Shown: positions 3,984-5,878 of the stretch, in pieces | How positions within the stretch are numbered: position 1 is the first letter of the stretch | Layout of the letters: the number at the start of each line of letters is the position of its first letter | Assembly: GCA_019307165.1 (NCBI GenBank) | Contig: JAFDKD010000222.1 | Location: 1-5,878, forward strand | Origin: Deltaproteobacteria bacterium | Lineage (GTDB): Bacteria > Desulfobacterota > DSM-4660 > Desulfatiglandales > Desulfatiglandaceae | Length of the DNA stretch: 5,878 nucleotides | Direction: 5' to 3' | The notes under the pieces: model-generated | What the model was told of the DNA's origin: nothing | What the model saw: the letters and a program-made list of their open reading frames with translations, nothing else | Databases searched by the model: none | Position numbers and translations under genes: made by a program

Positions 3984-4012
3984 TTGCCGCCTGGTTAAAA
4001 TACTGATATATA
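3984..4012 (+). promoter_or_regulatory. Candidate promoter of the porin gene
   Basis: TTGCCG (3984-3989, 4 of 6), a 17-bp spacer and TATATA (4007-4012, 5 of 6) form a plausible sigma70-type promoter. It lies about 40 bases upstream of the porin ATG. It is the best match I see on this strand in the divergent gap, but weaker than the two toxin-antitoxin promoters. Confidence 0.45.
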
Positions 4013-4052
4013 GATTGGGTGGTGCCTCAATCACCCGCTTGCCCTTGGACAC

Positions 4053-5426
4053 ATGATAAACGTTAAATTCAACCGAGGATTTCTCACAACGGTATTATTC
4101 GCCTGCCTGGCGCTGTCGTTCGTGCTCACGGCCGGTACATGGGCGGCCGCCGAGGACCCGGAGGTGGATGAGCTGGGGGAAGGCCGCAAATGGATTCCCG
4201 AAATTTCCTTTCCCCCTTCCGATCCCGACCAGAAAGCAGGGTACATTTTTCTCTGGGACAGGGACATTTATTATAGATCCAAGCACACCGACATCTATCT
4301 TTCATGGAAGCGGGGCGCCGAACTCACCATTGACAAGAGCGATTTTTACCTCCGTGTGGGCATGCGGGCCTATGTGGACTTTGTTCGGTATTTTGAAGAC
4401 AAGAACGATCTCGGCGGCAACGATGCGGGCCTGCGGACCTTCATGGTTGAGATGAACGGCCGCCTGAAATCAAACTGGCTCTACCGCATCAGCTGGGGCG
4501 GGTTTGCCAGCGGCGGCCGTTTCGACGGCGGGGGGGCATATATTGACGACCTGTACGTGGCATACACGGGGTTTGAAAAAGTTGCCCTGGTGGGCGGGCA
4601 GCAAAGAGAGCCCTTCAGCCTCGAGGAAATGACGAGTTCCCTGGCCACAACGTTCATGGAACGGGCGCTCCCCAACGCCCTGGTCACGGGCACCAATTTA
4701 GGTCTGAGTTTCAGCATGTACAGGAAATGGTGGGGACTCAGCGCGGGTCTGTTCGCCGAAGATCTGGCCAACTCAAATGACCTGAGCAGTCAAGGTTACG
4801 GTATTACCGGGCACGTTCATTTCAACCCGCAAAGCCGCAAGGGCAGGGTCTGGCACGTGGGAGGTTCACTCTCCCTGCGGGATATCAGCGACACCGAATT
4901 TTATTTCCAGCGGCGCCCGGAATCGGGCCTCACGGACGTGCGCTACGTGGATACGGGCGGTATTTCCCACAGCAAATCCGCGGCTCGCGTCTCTGGGGAA
5001 ATGGCCGTGGTGGAAGGACCGTTTTCATTCCAGGGCGAGTACATCGGAGCATACCTCGATCGCAAATCCGGCTTTGGAAATCTGATGTTTCACGGATTGT
5101 ACGCCTTTGCCAGCTGGTTCCCCACCGGCGAATCGCGCCGATATTATCCAAAGGAGGGCATTTTCGGATACCCGGAGATCAAGGGAAAGTACGGCGCCCT
5201 GGAACTGGCTGCCCGCTACAGCTATCTGGATCTGACCGACGGCCCGATCACCGGCGGCAGGGAGCACAACATCACGTTCGGCGTCAACTGGTACCTGACC
5301 CCCAAGATCCGGCTGATGGCCAACTACATAATGGTCTTCTGCGACAGGAATGCGGACGCGGACGGGACCCTGGAAGGCGGGGACGAGCCGCATATATTTC
5401 AAATGCGGTTTCAGTTCAGGATATAG
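4053..5426 (+). CDS. Outer-membrane porin, OprO/OprP (phosphate-selective porin) family
   Basis: The 457-aa protein has a Sec signal peptide (FLTTVLFACLALSFVLTAG, cleavage after WAAA near residue 33). It then has alternating amphipathic strands through to the C-terminus. Blocks typical of the OprO/OprP family are LRVGMRAYVDFVRYFED, RTFMVEMNGRLKSNWLYRIS, YIDDLYVAYTGFEKVALVGG, QQREPFSLEEMTSSLATTF, MERALPNALVTGTNLGLSF, GKYGALELAARYSYLDLTDG and NITFGVNWYLTPKIRLMANY. 'G-Q-x-x-E-P-F-S-L-E-x-x-T-S' is a strong hallmark. It should form a passive anion-type channel; phosphate specificity cannot be claimed, and many members take other anions. The usual N-terminal coiled coil is absent. The last strand ends FQMRFQFRI, with I rather than F. 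No Shine-Dalgarno precedes the ATG, but no better start exists in frame. It is monocistronic or leads into the next gene, 186 bp away. Confidence 0.88.
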   Translation: MINVKFNRGFLTTVLFACLALSFVLTAGTWAAAEDPEVDELGEGRKWIPEISFPPSDPDQKAGYIFLWDRDIYYRSKHTDIYLSWKRGAELTIDKSDFYLRVGMRAYVDFVRYFEDKNDLGGNDAGLRTFMVEMNGRLKSNWLYRISWGGFASGGRFDGGGAYIDDLYVAYTGFEKVALVGGQQREPFSLEEMTSSLATTFMERALPNALVTGTNLGLSFSMYRKWWGLSAGLFAEDLANSNDLSSQGYGITGHVHFNPQSRKGRVWHVGGSLSLRDISDTEFYFQRRPESGLTDVRYVDTGGISHSKSAARVSGEMAVVEGPFSFQGEYIGAYLDRKSGFGNLMFHGLYAFASWFPTGESRRYYPKEGIFGYPEIKGKYGALELAARYSYLDLTDGPITGGREHNITFGVNWYLTPKIRLMANYIMVFCDRNADADGTLEGGDEPHIFQMRFQFRI

Positions 5427-5447
5427 GGGAAGGGCTCACCCGGCGTC

Positions 5448-5468
5448 GTCCCGCGCAGAAAGCGGGAC
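5448..5468 (+). repeat. Hairpin after the porin gene
   Basis: GTCCCGC (5448-5454) and GCGGGAC (5462-5468) form a perfect seven-base stem with a 7-nt loop, 22 bases after the porin stop. The stem would halt or stabilise the mRNA end, but there is no T-run, so it is a weak or Rho-dependent terminator candidate at best. Confidence 0.5.
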
Positions 5469-5469
5469 T

Positions 5470-5481
5470 ATGCCGCGGCAT
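5470..5481. repeat. Perfect 12-bp palindrome
   Basis: ATGCCGCGGCAT is fully self-complementary and begins one base after the preceding hairpin. As RNA it could extend the structured 3' end; as DNA it could bind a dimeric protein. Nothing more specific can be said. Confidence 0.45.
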
Positions 5482-5490
5482 GGGGCAAAA

Positions 5491-5518
5491 GGCACAGGGC
5501 GAAGGGCACAGGGCGAAG
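5491..5518. repeat. 14-bp tandem repeat, two copies
   Basis: GGCACAGGGCGAAG is repeated exactly at 5491-5504 and 5505-5518, followed by the start of a third unit (GGC). Such short perfect tandem units can vary in copy number by slippage. Confidence 0.75.
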
Positions 5519-5523
5519 GGCCG

Positions 5524-5546
5524 AAATGGAACATTTTGTTCCATTT
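5524..5546. promoter_or_regulatory. Perfect 10-bp inverted repeat, operator candidate
   Basis: AAATGGAACA (5524-5533) and TGTTCCATTT (5537-5546) are exact inverted copies around TTT, a 23-bp palindrome. AT-rich stem ends and no following T-run make a terminator unlikely. It is about 67 bp before the MscS-like start, and a weak -35-like TTGATC begins at 5545, so it fits an operator for that gene. The binding protein is unknown. Confidence 0.5.
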
Positions 5547-5612
5547 GATCGAATTAGAAATCATGATAAATATTTTTCACTAAAGGGCTGTTGCCCAAAT
5601 CGGTGTAATACA

Positions 5613-5878
5613 ATGAATATCATCAGGATTCTGGTCGTTGCGGTTTTCATGCTGCCGGCGTATCTTTGCGAAGTCCCGTCAGCTTATGCCCAGGCCGCCG
5701 CCCTTAAAAAGGCGAGTGAAACGCTCGAAGAAAAGAGCGGTCAAACAACTCCCGAGCCGAGCAAAACCCCGCCCACGGGCCCCATCGACGAGTACAACCG
5801 GGGGACCCCCCGCAGCGCTGTTGAGGGGTTTGTTATTGCAGCGGACAAGGGGGATTTCGATCTGGCCGTCAAGTATCT
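5613..5878 (+). CDS. Probable MscS-type mechanosensitive channel, N-terminal part (3' truncated by window)
   Basis: Only the first 88 codons are present. The product begins with a Sec signal peptide (MNIIRILVVAVFMLPAYLC, cleavage expected after AYA near residue 26). A charged Thr/Pro-rich linker follows (about 32-55), then GPIDEYNRGTPRSAVEGFVI and AADKGDFDLAVKYL (about 56-89). The 'D-x-x-x-R-x-T-P-R-x-x-V-x-G-F-x-x-A-x-x-x-G-D-x-x-x-A-x-x-Y-L' pattern is, from memory, the usual periplasmic N-terminal segment of one group of MscS-like channels. The channel domain itself lies beyond the window, so the call rests on that motif alone. The ATG at 5613 has no clear Shine-Dalgarno but gives the proper signal peptide. 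It lies 186 bp after the porin gene on the same strand and may have its own promoter behind the palindrome at 5524-5546. Confidence 0.6.
   Translation, partial: MNIIRILVVAVFMLPAYLCEVPSAYAQAAALKKASETLEEKSGQTTPEPSKTPPTGPIDEYNRGTPRSAVEGFVIAADKGDFDLAVKY

Noticed and set aside
5491..5522. CRISPR-like repeat
   Set aside because: The 14-bp units are directly adjacent without spacers, so it is a tandem duplication.
5529..5542. LexA-like box in the 5524-5546 palindrome (GAAC...GTTC)
   Set aside because: The Gram-positive LexA consensus has a four-base spacer; here it is five (ATTTT), and the neighbouring genes are not DNA-damage genes.

Overview
The window looks like a moderately GC-rich Gram-negative chromosome, with outer-membrane barrels, Sec signal peptides and sigma70-like promoters. 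The protein families present (an OprO/OprP-like porin, a DUF2092 periplasmic protein, an MscS-like N-terminus, PIN toxin-antitoxin pairs) fit a Desulfobacterota (deltaproteobacterial) or related proteobacterial genome. That placement is an inference from family content and protein style, not a computed result. No rRNA, tRNA, CRISPR array or complete insertion sequence was seen.

Left part (1-1460, + strand): the 3' end of an outer-membrane beta-barrel gene, a DUF2092/LolA-like periplasmic protein gene, and a gene for a small secreted basic/tyrosine-glycine-rich protein. The three lie close together on one strand and look like one cell-envelope transcription unit. The DUF2092 gene has an odd start: its good ribosome binding site serves an ATG that is out of frame by one base at an A6 run.

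Middle part (1461-3145, + strand): about 400 bp without a gene but rich in inverted and direct repeats, ending in a well-formed sigma70 promoter. Over its -10 lie paired TGTACA boxes with 12-bp centre-to-centre spacing, the geometry known for YefM-YoeB operators. The promoter drives a Phd/YefM-type antitoxin and a PIN-domain (VapC-like) toxin with a TTG start. Directly after comes an undescribed candidate 31-codon ORF, joined by TGATG to the toxin and by ATGA to the next gene. Its C-terminus resembles the antitoxin tail. The last gene encodes a conserved single-pass membrane protein of unknown function.

Right part: a second, unrelated toxin-antitoxin pair on the - strand (FitA-like ribbon-helix-helix antitoxin, PIN toxin; 3231-3825) has its own sigma70 promoter and a direct-repeat operator candidate. 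It is divergent from a 457-aa OprO/OprP-type porin (4053-5426, +). After the porin come a hairpin, two palindromes and a 14-bp tandem repeat, and then the first 88 codons of what is probably an MscS-type mechanosensitive channel gene.

Overall, a run of cell-envelope genes is punctuated by two PIN toxin-antitoxin modules on opposite strands that bracket the single-pass membrane protein gene. I see no clearly new multi-gene system. The most unusual points are the YefM-style operator on a PIN-toxin module, the doubly coupled small ORF with an antitoxin-like tail, and the frame conflict at the DUF2092 start.
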